From assembly GCA_963932145.1 (NCBI GenBank), contig OZ010590.1, forward strand, positions 51,429,112 through 51,493,111: a DNA stretch of 64,000 nt, in the 5' to 3' direction. This DNA comes from Acanthosepion lycidas. Lineage: Eukaryota > Mollusca > Cephalopoda > Sepiida > Sepiidae. Made by a program: the position numbers and the translations under genes. The notes below the pieces were generated by a model. It was not told the DNA's origin. It ran no database searches and worked only from the letters and a program-made list of their open reading frames with translations. Below, one piece after another: positions 47,968 to 60,252 of this stretch (the first letter of the stretch is position 1; each line of letters opens with the position of its first letter).

Positions 47968-48347
47968 AACGGGAATCAGTTTGTTGTTACAGGCTAAAGT
48001 ATCAAACACGCTTCACACACTCTTAGAGATATTATCCATCTCTCAGTTCCGAAACCGATAATGAATCATTGATTTGTATTCGTTATTGTATTGGTTGCTT
48101 TCGGAAAATAACATTTTACCTCATACACACCGACCTCATATTCAACACCTGCTTCATACCGCTCACTTTTACAGTCAGACGTGACACGGTCTAGAGATTT
48201 TTGATGTAAGGCGTAAACAGTACTAGCACCCAAATTTAATCAGCTTTTGTCTGACAATCCATGAGTAAAATATTTGCATTTAAAATGGATTTCCTATTCC
48301 TCATAGAACATTTACAAAATCTACAGGTAAGAACGATAAACGCGCTG

Positions 48348-48420
48348 CGCCGCGTGGCGTAATGGAAAAAGCGTCTGGTTTCTAATTAGAAGATTGCGAG
48401 TTCGAGTCTCGTCGTTGTCG
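48348..48420 (+). tRNA. tRNA-Arg-TCT: tRNA-Arg(TCT), T32 form (unit 31)
   Basis: A single TCT unit between TCG units 30 and 32, which shows that the two alleles are interleaved. Confidence 0.65.
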
Positions 48421-49006
48421 AATTTTGTAGTTCAACTAGATTCTTAAATCTTCTGGAATTTATTGCTGTGATACAGCACTGAATGTCCAATTAAGAAAAA
48501 GTCGCTAAGGACTAAAGAACAGCCTCTTTCAGTATATACGTAGATTTTCTTGAACTTCAAGTCCCATTTCTTCCAGCCTTGATAATTTTGTAATTTTTTT
48601 TTTTTTTTTTATTTTTTTCCGGCAGACGTAGGTTTTTAAAATAAATCAAACATTTCGTGGAAAATTTTGACATGTGCGACAATGCCTGACGAATTCATGC
48701 CTCTGATTCCATCGGAGGTGTCTTGTCACGGAAACATCTAACAAAACATAGATTAAAAGTGTAAAGAAACTTTGACGTATTTTAATCTCGGAAAAAATGC
48801 CATCATATCGGGCGACGACAAGTATATTGATAGGAAATAAATGTCGTTGGAAAATTCATTTCACACATGAAAATAGTTGTTCCGAGAAGCATGAAAATCA
48901 CGAAATTCGTCTCAGTTGTCCGTATGTGGATTATGAACACCGTCAAATATGAAGAAATGATCTATAATGATATTCCAGTTTGACGATCGACGCCAGCATG
49001 TTTTAG

Positions 49007-49090
49007 GTCAGGGTGGCCGAGCGGTCTAAGGCGCTGCGTTCAGGTCGCAGTCGGGTCTTCCCGGCGTGGGTTCGAATCCCACTCCTGACA
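49007..49090 (+). tRNA. tRNA-Leu-CAG: tRNA-Leu(CAG) (unit 31)
   Basis: Reference sequence with a normal A box, unlike its neighbours. Confidence 0.94.
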
Positions 49091-49493
49091 ATAGGACTTT
49101 ATTTTCTTTTGCTATGATATATTTAGTCTTCCATGTAAAAAATGAAAAAGAAAGAGCATTAAATTAAAAATCGCGTCTGTTGGCATGTCAATATTACGAT
49201 CTAGAAGTTATGAAGAGCGTAAAAATACTAAAATGTAAATCATTTTGAAAACGATGCGTGCAATTATACTGAACATAGACTAGCTGTGTAAAATATAGTC
49301 ATTCTTGAATACTAGACGATTCTGTGGTCAATGTGCAGAAATTGAATTTGAAAATAAATTTACTTTCTTGAAAGTTAACTTTTCCTAAAAGTTTTATTTT
49401 CGCCGTAATTATTGATGGATTGAGAATTATTTCGGAGCCGAGATATCAAATTGAATTTGGGAAAAAAAAAAAAAAAAACCTATAGGAAAAGCA

Positions 49494-49565
49494 TTCCGAC
49501 ACCGGGAATCGAACCCTACCAGCCTGGGTGAAAGCCAGGAATCCTAACCACTAGACCATGTGGGA
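49494..49565 (-). tRNA. tRNA-Glu-TTC: tRNA-Glu(TTC), variable-loop variant (unit 32)
   Basis: C6/G67 class with the CTGG variable loop. Confidence 0.77.
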
Positions 49566-49945
49566 AACGGGAATCAGTTTGTTGTTACAGGCTAAAGTAT
49601 CAAACACGCTTCACACACTCTTAGAGATATTATCCATCTCTCAGTTCCGAAACCGATAATGAATCATTGATTTGTATTCGTTATTGTATTGGTTGCTTTC
49701 GGAAAATAACATTTTACCTCATACACACCGACCTCATATTCAACACCTGCTTCATACCGCTCACTTTTACAGTCAGACGTGACACGCTCTAGAGATTTTT
49801 GATGTAAGGCGTAAACAGTACTAGCACCCAAATTTAATCAGCTTTTGTCTGACAATCCATGAGTAAAATATTTGCATTTAAAATGGATTTCCTATTCCTC
49901 ATAGAACATTTACAAAATCTACAGGTAAGAACGATTAACGGGCTG

Positions 49946-50018
49946 CGCCGCGTGGCGTAATGGAAAAGGCGTCTGGCTTCGAATCAGAAGATTGCGAGTT
50001 CGAGTCTCGTCGTTGTCG
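49946..50018 (+). tRNA. tRNA-Arg-TCG: tRNA-Arg(TCG) (unit 32)
   Basis: TCG reference allele with the GATTAACGGG 5' flank. Confidence 0.68.
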
Positions 50019-50603
50019 AATTTTGTAGTTCAACTAGATTCTTAAATCTTCTGGAATTTATTGCTGTGATACAGCACTGAATGTCCAATTTAGAAAAAGT
50101 CGCTAAGGACTAAAGAACAGCCTCTTTCAGTATATACGTAGATTTTCTTGAACTTCAAGTCCCATTTCTTCCAGCCTTGATAATTTTGTAATTTTTTTTT
50201 TTTTTTTATTTTTTTCCGGCAGACGTAGGTTTTTAAAATAAATCAAACATTTCGTGGAAAATTTTGACATGTGCGACAATGCCTGACGAATTCATGCCTC
50301 TGATTCCATCGGAGGTGTCTTGTCACGGAAACATCTAACAAAACATAGATTAAAAGTGTAAAGAAACTTTGACGTATTTTAATCTCGGAAAAAATGCCAT
50401 CATATCGGGCGACGACAAGTATATTGATAGGAAATAAATGTCGTTGGAAAATTCATTTCACACATGAAAATAGTTGTTCCGAGAAGCATGAAAATCACGA
50501 AATTCGTCTCAGTTGTCCGTATGTGGATTATGAACACCGTCAAATATGAAGAAATGATCTATAATGATATTCCAGTTTGACGATCGACGCCAGCATGTTT
50601 TAG

Positions 50604-50687
50604 GTCAGGGTGGACGAGCGGTCTAAGGCGCTGCGTTCAGGTCGCAGTCGGGTCTTCCCGGCGTGGGTTCGAATCCCACTCCTGACA
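50604..50687 (+). tRNA. tRNA-Leu-CAG: tRNA-Leu(CAG), A-box variant C11A (unit 32)
   Basis: Same C11A change as unit 30. Confidence 0.85.
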
Positions 50688-51089
50688 ATAGGACTTTATT
50701 TTCTTTTGCTATGATATATTTAGTCTTCCATGTAAAAAATGAAAAAGAAAGAGCATTAAATTAAAAATCGCGTCTGTTGGCATGTCAATATTACGATCTA
50801 GAAGTTATGAAGAGCGTAAAAATACTAAAATGTAAATCATTTTGAAAACGATGCGTGCAATTATACTGAACATAGGCTAGCTGTGTAAAATATAGTCATT
50901 CTTGAATACTAGACGATTCTGTGGTCAATGTGCAGAAATTGAATTTGAAAATAAATTTACTTTCTTGAAAGTTAACTTTTCCTAAAAGTTTTATTTTCGC
51001 CGTAATTATTGATGGATTGAGAATTATTTCGGAGCCGAGATATCAAATTGAATTTGGGAAAAAAAAAAAAAAAACCTATAGGAAAAGCA

Positions 51090-51161
51090 TTCCGACACCG
51101 GGAATCGAACCCTACCAGCCTGGGTGAAAGCCAGGAATCCTAACCACTAGACCATGTGGGA
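51090..51161 (-). tRNA. tRNA-Glu-TTC: tRNA-Glu(TTC), variable-loop variant (unit 33)
   Basis: C6/G67 class with the CTGG variable loop. Confidence 0.77.
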
Positions 51162-51541
51162 AACGGGAATCAGTTTGTTGTTACAGGCTAAAGTATCAAA
51201 CACGCTTCACACACTCTTAGAGATATTATCCATCTCTCAGTTCCGAAACCGATAATGAATCATTGATTTGTATTCGTTATTGTATTGGTTGCTTTCGGAA
51301 AATAACATTTTACCTCATACACACCGACCTCATATTCAACACCTGCTTCATACCGCTCACTTTTACAGTCAGACGTGACACGCTCTAGAGATTTTTGATG
51401 TAAGGCGTAAACAGTACTAGCACCCAAATTTAATCAGCTTTTGTCTGACAATCCATGAGTAAAATATTTGCATTTAAAATGGATTTCCTATTCCTCATAG
51501 AACATTTACAAAATCTACAGGTAAGAACGATTAACGGGCTG

Positions 51542-51614
51542 CGCCGCGTGGCGTAATGGAAAAGGCGTCTGGCTTCGAATCAGAAGATTGCGAGTTCGAG
51601 TCTCGTCGTTGTCG
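51542..51614 (+). tRNA. tRNA-Arg-TCG: tRNA-Arg(TCG) (unit 33)
   Basis: TCG reference allele with the GATTAACGGG 5' flank. Confidence 0.68.
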
Positions 51615-52199
51615 AATTTTGTAGTTCAACTAGATTCTTAAATCTTCTGGAATTTATTGCTGTGATACAGCACTGAATGTCCAATTTAGAAAAAGTCGCT
51701 AAGGACTAAAGAACAGCCTCTTTCAGTATATACGTAGATTTTCTTGAACTTCAAGTCCCATTTCTTCCAGCCTTGATAATTTTGTAATTTTTTTTTTTTT
51801 TTTATTTTTTTCCGGCAGACGTAGGTTTTTAAAATAAATCAAACATTTCGTGGAAAATTTTGACATGTGCGACAATGCCTGACGAATTCATGCCTCTGAT
51901 TCCATCGGAGGTGTCTTGTCACGGAAACATCTAACAAAACATAGATTAAAAGTGTAAAGAAACTTTGACGTATTTTAATCTCGGAAAAAATGCCATCATA
52001 TCGGGCGACGACAAGTATATTGATAGGAAATAAATGTCGTTGGAAAATTCATTTCACACATGAAAATAGTTGTTCCGAGAAGCATGAAAATCACGAAATT
52101 CGTCTCAGTTGTCCGTATGTGGATTATGAACACCGTCAAATATGAAGAAATGATCTATAATGATATTCCAGTTTGACGATCGACGCCAGCATGTTTTAG

Positions 52200-52283
52200 G
52201 TCAGGGTGGACGAGCGGTCTAAGGCGCTGCGTTCAGGTCGCAGTCGGGTCTTCACGGTGTGGGTTCGAATCCCACTCCTGACA
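52200..52283 (+). tRNA. tRNA-Leu-CAG: tRNA-Leu(CAG), A-box and variable-arm variant (unit 33)
   Basis: C11A together with TCTTCACGGTG, the same combination as unit 2 about 49.5 kb away. Confidence 0.82.
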
Positions 52284-52688
52284 ATAGGACGACGTTATTT
52301 TCCTTTGCTATGATATATTTAGTCTTCCATGTAAAAAAATGAAAAAGAAAGAGCATTAAATTAAAAATCGCGTCTGTTGGCATGTCAATATTACGATCTA
52401 GAAGTTATGAAGAGCGTAAAAATACTAAAATGTAAATCATTTTGAAAACGATGCGTGCAATTATACTGAACATAGGCTAGCTGTGTAAAATATAGTCATT
52501 CTTAAATACTAGACGATTCTGTGGTCAATGTGCAGAAATTGAATTTGAAAATAAATTTACTTTCTTGAAAGTTAACTTTTCCTAAAAGTTTTATTTTCGC
52601 CGTAATTATTGATGGATTGAGAATTATTTCGGAGCCGAGATATCAAATTGAATTTGGGAAAAAAAAAAAAAAACCTATAGGAAAAGCA

Positions 52689-52760
52689 TTCCGACACCGG
52701 GAATCGAACCCTAGCAGCCTGGGTGAAAGCCAGGAATCCTAACCACTAGACCATCTGGGA
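52689..52760 (-). tRNA. tRNA-Glu-TTC: tRNA-Glu(TTC) (unit 34)
   Basis: G6 class; matches unit 3, including the CAAACTCGC flank. Confidence 0.75.
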
Positions 52761-53140
52761 ACCTGGAATCATTTTGTTGTTACAGGCTAAAGTGTCAAAC
52801 TCGCTTCACACACTCTTAGAGATATTATCCATCTCTCAGTTCCGAAACCGATAATGAATCATTGATTTGTATTCGTTATTGTATTGGTTGCTTTCGGAAA
52901 ATAACATTTTACCTCATACACACCGACCTCATATTCAACACCTGCTTCATACCGCTCACTTTTACAGTCAGACGTGACACGCTCTAGAGATTTTTGATGT
53001 AAGGCGTAAACAGTACTAGCACCCAAATTTAATCAGCTTTTGTCTGACAATCCATGAGTAAAATATTTGCATTTAAAATGGATTTCCTATTCCTCATAGA
53101 ACATTTACAAAATCTACAGGTAAGAACGATAAACGGGCTG

Positions 53141-53213
53141 CGCCGCGTGGCGTAATGGAAAAGGCGTCTGGCTTCGAATCAGAAGATTGCGAGTTCGAGT
53201 CTCGTCGTTGTCG
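53141..53213 (+). tRNA. tRNA-Arg-TCG: tRNA-Arg(TCG) (unit 34)
   Basis: TCG reference allele carried on a GACACGC haplotype. Confidence 0.68.
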
Positions 53214-53797
53214 AATTTTGTAGTTCAACTAGATTCTTAAATCTTCTGGAATTTATTGCTGTGATACAGCACTGAATGTCCAATTAAGAAAAAGTCGTTA
53301 AGGACTAAAGAACAGCCTCTTTCAGTATATACGTAGATTTTCTTGAACTTCAAGTCCCATTTCTTCCAGCCTTGATAATTTTGTAATTTTTTTTTTTTTT
53401 TTTTTTTTTCCGGCAGACGTAGGTTTTTAAAATAAATCAAACATTTCGTGGAAAATTTTGACATGTGCGACAATGCCTGACGAATTCATGCCTCTGATTC
53501 CATCGGAGGTGTCTTGTCACGGAAACATCTAACAAAACATAGATTAAAAGTGTAAAGAAACTTTGACGTATTTTAATCTCGGAAAAAATGCCATCATATC
53601 GGGCGACGACAAGTATATTGATAGGAAATAAATGTCGTTGGAAAATTCATTTCACACATGAAAATAGTTGTTCCGAGAAGCATGAAAATCACGAAATTCG
53701 TCTCAGTTGTCCGTATGTGGATTATGAACACCGTCAAATATGAAGAAATGATCTATAATGATATTCCAGTTTGACGATCGACGCTAGCATGCTTTAG

Positions 53798-53881
53798 GTC
53801 AGGGTGGCCGAGCGGTCTAAGGCGCTGCGTTCAGGTCGCAGTCGAGTCTTCCCGGCGTGGGTTCGAATCCCACTCCTGACA
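53798..53881 (+). tRNA. tRNA-Leu-CAG: tRNA-Leu(CAG), variable-arm variant (unit 34)
   Basis: CGAG variable-arm stem, as in units 27 and 28. Confidence 0.9.
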
Positions 53882-54285
53882 ATAGGACGACGTTATTTTC
53901 TTTTGCTATGATATATTTAGTCTTCCATGTAAAAAATGAAAAAGAAGGAGCATTAAATTAAAAATCGCGTCTGTTGGCATGTCAATATTACGATCTAGAA
54001 GTTATGAAGAGCGTAAAAATACTAAAATGTAAATCATTTTGAAAACGATGCGTGCAATTGTACTGAACATAGGCTAGCTGTGTAAAATATAGTCATTCTT
54101 GAATACTAGACGATTCTGTGGTCAATGTGCAGAAATTGAATTTGAAAATAAATTTACTTTCTTGAAAGTTAACTTTTCCTAAAAGTTTTATTTTCGCCGT
54201 AATTATTGATGGATTGAGAATTATTTCGTAGCCGAGATATCAAATTGAATTTGGGAAAAAAAAAAAAAAACCTATAGGAAAAGCA

Positions 54286-54357
54286 TTCCGACACCGGGAA
54301 TCGAACCCTAGCAGCCTGGGTGAAAGCCAGGAATCCTAACCACTAGACCATCTGGGA
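54286..54357 (-). tRNA. tRNA-Glu-TTC: tRNA-Glu(TTC) (unit 35)
   Basis: G6 class. Confidence 0.75.
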
Positions 54358-54737
54358 ACCTGGAATCATTTTGTTGTTACAGGCTAAAGTGTCAAACACG
54401 CTTCACACACTCTTAGAGATATTATCCATCTCTCAGTTCCGAAACCGATAATGAATCATTGATTTGTATTCGTTATTGTATTGGTTGCTTTCGGAAAATA
54501 ACATTTTACCTCATACACACCGACCTCATATTCAACACCTGCTTCATACCGCTCACTTTTACAGTCAGACGTGACACGGTCTAGAGATTTTTGATGTAAG
54601 GCGTAAACAGTACTAGCACCCAAATTTAATCAGCTTTTGTCTGACAATCCATGAGTAAAATATTTGCATTTAAAATGGATTTCCTATTCCTCATAGAACA
54701 TTTACAAAATCTACAGGTAAGAACGATAAACGCGCTG

Positions 54738-54810
54738 CGCCGCGTGGCGTAATGGAAAAAGCGTCTGGTTTCTAATTAGAAGATTGCGAGTTCGAGTCTC
54801 GTCGTTGTCG
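54738..54810 (+). tRNA. tRNA-Arg-TCT: tRNA-Arg(TCT), T32 form (unit 35)
   Basis: TCT allele with T32. The 21-bp spacer deletion lies 86 bp after its end. Confidence 0.65.
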
Positions 54811-54895
54811 AATTTTGTAGTTCAACTAGATTCTTAAATCTTCTGGAATTTATTGCTGTGATACAGCACTGAATGTCCAATTAAGAAAAACTCGC

Positions 54896-54897
54896 TT
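54896..54897. other. 21-bp deletion junction in unit 35
   Basis: Relative to unit 36, bases between CTCGCT and TTCAG are missing, which shortens unit 35 to 1578 bp. CT occurs both just before and at the end of the lost segment, so slippage at a short direct repeat is likely. No tRNA is affected. Confidence 0.85.
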
Positions 54898-55374
54898 TCA
54901 GTATATACGTAGATTTTCTTGAACTTCAAGTCCCATTACTTCCAGCCTTGATAATTTTGTAATTTTTTTTTTTTTTTTATTTTTTTCCGGCAGACGTAGG
55001 TTTTTAAAATAAATCAAACATTTCGTGGAAAATTTTGACATGTGCGACAATGCCTGACGAATTCATGCCTCTGATTCCATCGGAGGTGTCTTGTCACGGA
55101 AACATCTAACAAAACATAGATTAAAAGTGTAAAGAAACTTTGACGTATTTTAATCTCGGAAAAAATGCCATCATATCGGGCGACGACAAGTATATTGATA
55201 GGAAATAAATGTCGTTGGAAAATTCATTTCACACATCAAAATAGTTGTTCCGAGAAGCATGAAAATCCCGAAATTCGTCTCAGTTGTCCGTATGTGGATT
55301 ATGAACACCGTCAAATATGAAGAAATGATCTATAATGATATTCCAGTTTGACGATCGACGCTGGCATGCTTTAG

Positions 55375-55458
55375 GTCAGGGTGGCCGAGCGGTCTAAGGC
55401 GCTGCGTTCAGGTCGCAGTCGGGTCTTCCCGGCGTGGGTTCGAATCCCACTCCTGACA
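55375..55458 (+). tRNA. tRNA-Leu-CAG: tRNA-Leu(CAG) (unit 35)
   Basis: Reference sequence. The flank reads GCTGGCATGC, shared with units 36-38. Confidence 0.94.
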
Positions 55459-55863
55459 ATAGGACGACGTTATTTTCTTTTGCTATGATATATTTAGTCT
55501 TCCATGTAAAAAAATGAAAAAGAAAGAGCATTAAATTAAAAATCGCGTCTGTTGGCATGTCAATATTACGATCTAGAAGTTATGAAGAGCGTAAAAATAC
55601 TAAAATGTAAATCATTTTGAAAACGATGCGTGCAATTGTACTGAACATAGGCTAGCTGTGTAAAATATAGTCATTCTTGAATACTAGACGATTCTGTGGT
55701 CAATGTGCAGAAATTGAATTTGAAAATAAATTTACTTTCTTGAAAGTTAACTTTTCCTAAAAGTTTTATTTTCGCCGTAATTATTGATGGATTGAGAATT
55801 ATTTCCGAGCCGAGATATCAAATTGAATTGGGGAAAAAAAAAAAAAAACCTATAGGAAAAGCA

Positions 55864-55935
55864 TTCCGATACCGGGAATCGAACCCTAGCAGCCTGGGTG
55901 AAAGCCAGGAATCCTAACCACTAGACCATGTGGGA
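55864..55935 (-). tRNA. tRNA-Glu-TTC: tRNA-Glu(TTC) (unit 36)
   Basis: C6/A67 class. Confidence 0.74.
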
Positions 55936-56315
55936 ACCTCGAATCATTTTGTTGTTACAGGCTAAAGTGTCAAACACGCTTCACACACTCTTAGAGATAT
56001 TATCCATCTCTCAGTTCCGAAACCGATAATGAATCATTGATTTGTATTCGTTATTGTATTGGTTGCTTTCGGAAAATAACATTTTACCTCATACACACCG
56101 ACCTCATATTCAACACCTGCTTCATACCGCTCACTTTTACAGTCAGACGTGACACGGTCTAGAGATTTTTGATGTAAGGCGTAAACAGTACTAGCACCCA
56201 AATTTAATCAGCTTTTGTCTGACAATCCATGAGTAAAATATTTGCATTTAAAATGGATTTCCTATTCCTCATAGAACATTTACAAAATCTACAGGTAAGA
56301 ACGATAAACGCGCTG

Positions 56316-56388
56316 CGCCGCGTGGCGTAATGGAAAAAGCGTCTGGCTTCTAATTAGAAGATTGCGAGTTCGAGTCTCGTCGTTGTCG
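56316..56388 (+). tRNA. tRNA-Arg-TCT: tRNA-Arg(TCT) (unit 36)
   Basis: TCT allele with C32 behind the GCGCTG flank. Confidence 0.65.
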
Positions 56389-56973
56389 AATTTTGTAGTT
56401 CAACTAGATTCTTAAATCTTCTGGAATTTATTGCTGTGATACAGCACTGAATGTCCAATTAAGAAAAACTCGCTAAGGACTAAAGAACAGCCTCTTTCAG
56501 TATATACGTAGATTTTCTTGAACTTCAAGTCCCATTACTTCCAGCCTTGATAATTTTGTAATTTTTTTTTTTTTTTTATTTTTTTCCGGCAGACGTAGGT
56601 TTTTAAAATAAATCAAACATTTCGTGGAAAATTTTGACATGTGCGACAATGCCTGACGAATTCATGCCTCTGATTCCATCGGAGGTGTCTTGTCACGGAA
56701 ACATCTAACAAAACATAGATTAAAAGTGTAAAGAAACTTTGACGTATTTTAATCTCGGAAAAAATGCCATCATATCGGGCGACGACAAGTATATTGATAG
56801 GAAATAAATGTCGTTGGAAAATTCATTTCACACATCAAAATAGTTGTTCCGAGAAGCATGAAAATCCCGAAATTCGTCTCAGTTGTCCGTATGTGGATTA
56901 TGAACACCGTCAAATATGAAGAAATGATCTATAATGATATTCCAGTTTGACGATCGACGCTGGCATGCTTTAG

Positions 56974-57057
56974 GTCAGGGTGGCCGAGCGGTCTAAGGCG
57001 CTGCGTTCAGGTCGCAGTCGGGTCTTCCCGGCGTGGGTTCGAATCCCACTCCTGACA
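56974..57057 (+). tRNA. tRNA-Leu-CAG: tRNA-Leu(CAG) (unit 36)
   Basis: Reference sequence. Confidence 0.94.
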
Positions 57058-57461
57058 ATAGGACGACGTTATTTTCTTTTGCTATGATATATTTAGTCTT
57101 CCATGTAAAAAATGAAAAAGAAGGAGCATTAAATTAAAAATCGCGTCTGTTGGCATGTCAATATTACGATCTAGAAGTTATGAAGAGCGTAAAAATACTA
57201 AAATGTAAATCATTTTGAAAACGATGCGTGCAATTGTACTGAACATAGGCTAGCTGTGTAAAATATAGTCATTCTTGAATACTAGACGATTCTGTGGTCA
57301 ATGTGCAGAAATTGAATTTGAAAATAAATTTACTTTCTTGAAAGTTAACTTTTCCTAAAAGTTTTATTTTCGCCGTAATTATTGATGGATTGAGAATTAT
57401 TTCCGAGCCGAGATATCAAATTGAATTGGGGGAAAAAAAAAAAAAACCTATAGGAAAAGCA

Positions 57462-57533
57462 TTCCGATACCGGGAATCGAACCCTAGCAGCCTGGGTGAA
57501 AGCCAGGAATCCTCACCACTAGACCATGTGGGA
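57462..57533 (-). tRNA. tRNA-Glu-TTC: tRNA-Glu(TTC), D-loop variant (unit 37)
   Basis: C6/A67 class with GTGGTGAGG instead of GTGGTTAGG in the D arm. Shared with unit 38. Confidence 0.73.
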
Positions 57534-57913
57534 ACCTCGAATCATTTTGTTGTTACAGGCTAAAGTGTCAAACACGCTTCACACACTCTTAGAGATATTA
57601 TCCATCTCTCAGTTCCGAAACCGATAATGAATCATTGATTTGTATTCGTTATTGTATTGGTTGCTTTCGGAAAATAACATTTTACCTCATACACACCGAC
57701 CTCATATTCAACACCTGCTTCATACCGCTCACTTTTACAGTCAGACGTGACACGGTCTAGAGATTTTTGATGTAAGGCGTAAACAGTACTAGCACCCAAA
57801 TTTAATCAGCTTTTGTCTGACAATCCATGAGTAAAATATTTGCATTTAAAATGGATTTCCTATTCCTCATAGAACATTTACAAAATCTACAGGTAAGAAC
57901 GATAAACGCGCTG

Positions 57914-57986
57914 CGCCGCGTGGCGTAATGGAAAAAGCGTCTGGCTTCTAATTAGAAGATTGCGAGTTCGAGTCTCGTCGTTGTCG
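57914..57986 (+). tRNA. tRNA-Arg-TCT: tRNA-Arg(TCT) (unit 37)
   Basis: TCT allele with C32. Confidence 0.65.
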
Positions 57987-58571
57987 AATTTTGTAGTTCA
58001 ACTAGATTCTTAAATCTTCTGGAATTTATTGCTGTGATACAGCACTGAATGTCCAATTAAGAAAAAGTCGCTAAGGACTAAAGAACAGCCTCTTTCAGTA
58101 TATACGTAGATTTTCTTGAACTTCAAGTCCCATTACTTCCAGCCTTGATAATTTTGTAATTTTTTTTTTTTTTTTATTTTTTTCCGGCAGACGTAGGTTT
58201 TTAAAATAAATCAAACATTTCGTGGAAAATTTTGACATGTGCGACAATGCCTGACGAATTCATGCCTCTGATTCCATCGGAGGTGTCTTGTCACGGAAAC
58301 ATCTAACAAAACATAGATTAAAAGTGTAAAGAAACTTTGACGTATTTTAATCTCGGAAAAAATGCCATCATATCGGGCGACGACAAGTATATTGATAGGA
58401 AATAAATGTCGTTGGAAAATTCATTTCACACATCAAAATAGTTGTTCCGAGAAGCATGAAAATCACGAAATTCGTCTCAGTTGTCCGTATGTGGATTATG
58501 AACACCGTCAAATATGAAGAAATGATCTATAATGATATTCCAGTTTGACGATCGACGCTGGCATGCTTTAG

Positions 58572-58655
58572 GTCAGGGTGGCCGAGCGGTCTAAGGCGCT
58601 GCGTTCAGGTCGCAGTCGGGTCTTCCCGGCGTGGGTTCGAATCCCACTCCTGACA
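58572..58655 (+). tRNA. tRNA-Leu-CAG: tRNA-Leu(CAG) (unit 37)
   Basis: Reference sequence. Confidence 0.94.
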
Positions 58656-59058
58656 ATAGGACGACGTTATTTTCTTTTGCTATGATATATTTAGTCTTCC
58701 ATGTAAAAAATGAAAAAGAAGGAGCATTAAATTAAAAATCGCGTCTGTTGGCATGTCAATATTACGATCTAGAAGTTATGAAGAGCGTAAAAATACTAAA
58801 ATGTAAATCATTTTGAAAACGATGCGTGCAATTGTACTGAACATAGGCTAGCTGTGTAAAATATAGTCATTCTTGAATACTAGACGATTCTGTGGTCAAT
58901 GTGCAGAAATTGAATTTGAAAATAAATTTACTTTCTTGAAAGTTAACTTTTCCTAAAAGTTTTATTTTCGCCGTAATTATTGATGGATTGAGAATTATTT
59001 CCGAGCCGAGATATCAAATTGAATTGGGGGAAAAAAAAAAAAACCTATAGGAAAAGCA

Positions 59059-59130
59059 TTCCGATACCGGGAATCGAACCCTAGCAGCCTGGGTGAAAGC
59101 CAGGAATCCTCACCACTAGACCATGTGGGA
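59059..59130 (-). tRNA. tRNA-Glu-TTC: tRNA-Glu(TTC), D-loop variant (unit 38)
   Basis: C6/A67 class with the same D-arm change as unit 37. Confidence 0.73.
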
Positions 59131-59510
59131 ACCTCGAATCATTTTGTTGTTACAGGCTAAAGTGTCAAACACGCTTCACACACTCTTAGAGATATTATCC
59201 ATCTCTCAGTTCCGAAACCGATAATGAATCATTGATTTGTATTCGTTATTGTATTGGTTGCTTTCGGAAAATAACATTTTACCTCATACACACCGACCTC
59301 ATATTCAACACCTGCTTCATACCGCTCACTTTTACAGTCAGACGTGACACGGTCTAGAGATTTTTGATGTAAGGCGTAAACAGTACTAGCACCCAAATTT
59401 AATCAGCTTTTGTCTGACAATCCATGAGTAAAATATTTGCATTTAAAATGGATTTCCTATTCCTCATAGAACATTTACAAAATCTACAGGTAAGAACGAT
59501 AAACGCGCTG

Positions 59511-59583
59511 CGCCGCGTGGCGTAATGGAAAAAGCGTCTGGCTTCTAATTAGAAGATTGCGAGTTCGAGTCTCGTCGTTGTCG
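59511..59583 (+). tRNA. tRNA-Arg-TCT: tRNA-Arg(TCT) (unit 38)
   Basis: TCT allele with C32. Confidence 0.65.
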
Positions 59584-60168
59584 AATTTTGTAGTTCAACT
59601 AGATTCTTAAATCTTCTGGAATTTATTGCTGTGATACAGCACTGAATGTCCAATTAAGAAAAAGTCGCTAAGGACTAAAGAACAGCCTCTTTCAGTATAT
59701 ACGTAGATTTTCTTGAACTTCAAGTCCCATTACTTCCAGCCTTGATAATTTTGTAATTTTTTTTTTTTTTTTATTTTTTTCCGGCAGACGTAGGTTTTTA
59801 AAATAAATCAAACATTTCGTGGAAAATTTTGACATGTGCGACAATGCCTGACGAATTCATGCCTCTGATTCCATCGGAGGTGTCTTGTCACGGAAACATC
59901 TAACAAAACATAGATTAAAAGTGTAAAGAAACTTTGACGTATTTTAATCTCGGAAAAAATGCCATCATATCGGGCGACGACAAGTATATTGATAGGAAAT
60001 AAATGTCGTTGGAAAATTCCTTTCACACATCAAAATAGTTGTTCCGAGAAGCATGAAAATCACGAAATTCGTCTCAGTTGTCCGTATGTGGATTATGAAC
60101 ACCGTCAAATATGAAGAAATGATCTATAATGATATTCCAGTTTGACGATCAACGCTGGCATGCTTTAG

Positions 60169-60252
60169 GTCAGGGTGGCCGAGCGGTCTAAGGCGCTGCG
60201 TTCAGGTCGCAGTCGGGTCTTCCCGGCGTGGGTTCGAATCCCACTCCTGACA
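60169..60252 (+). tRNA. tRNA-Leu-CAG: tRNA-Leu(CAG) (unit 38)
   Basis: Reference sequence; upstream reads GATCAACG instead of GATCGACG. Confidence 0.94.

Noticed and set aside
59808-60026. A 72-codon minus-strand frame in unit 38.
   Set aside because: It lies in spacer, is open at this length only because of a single substitution in this unit, and shows no protein features.
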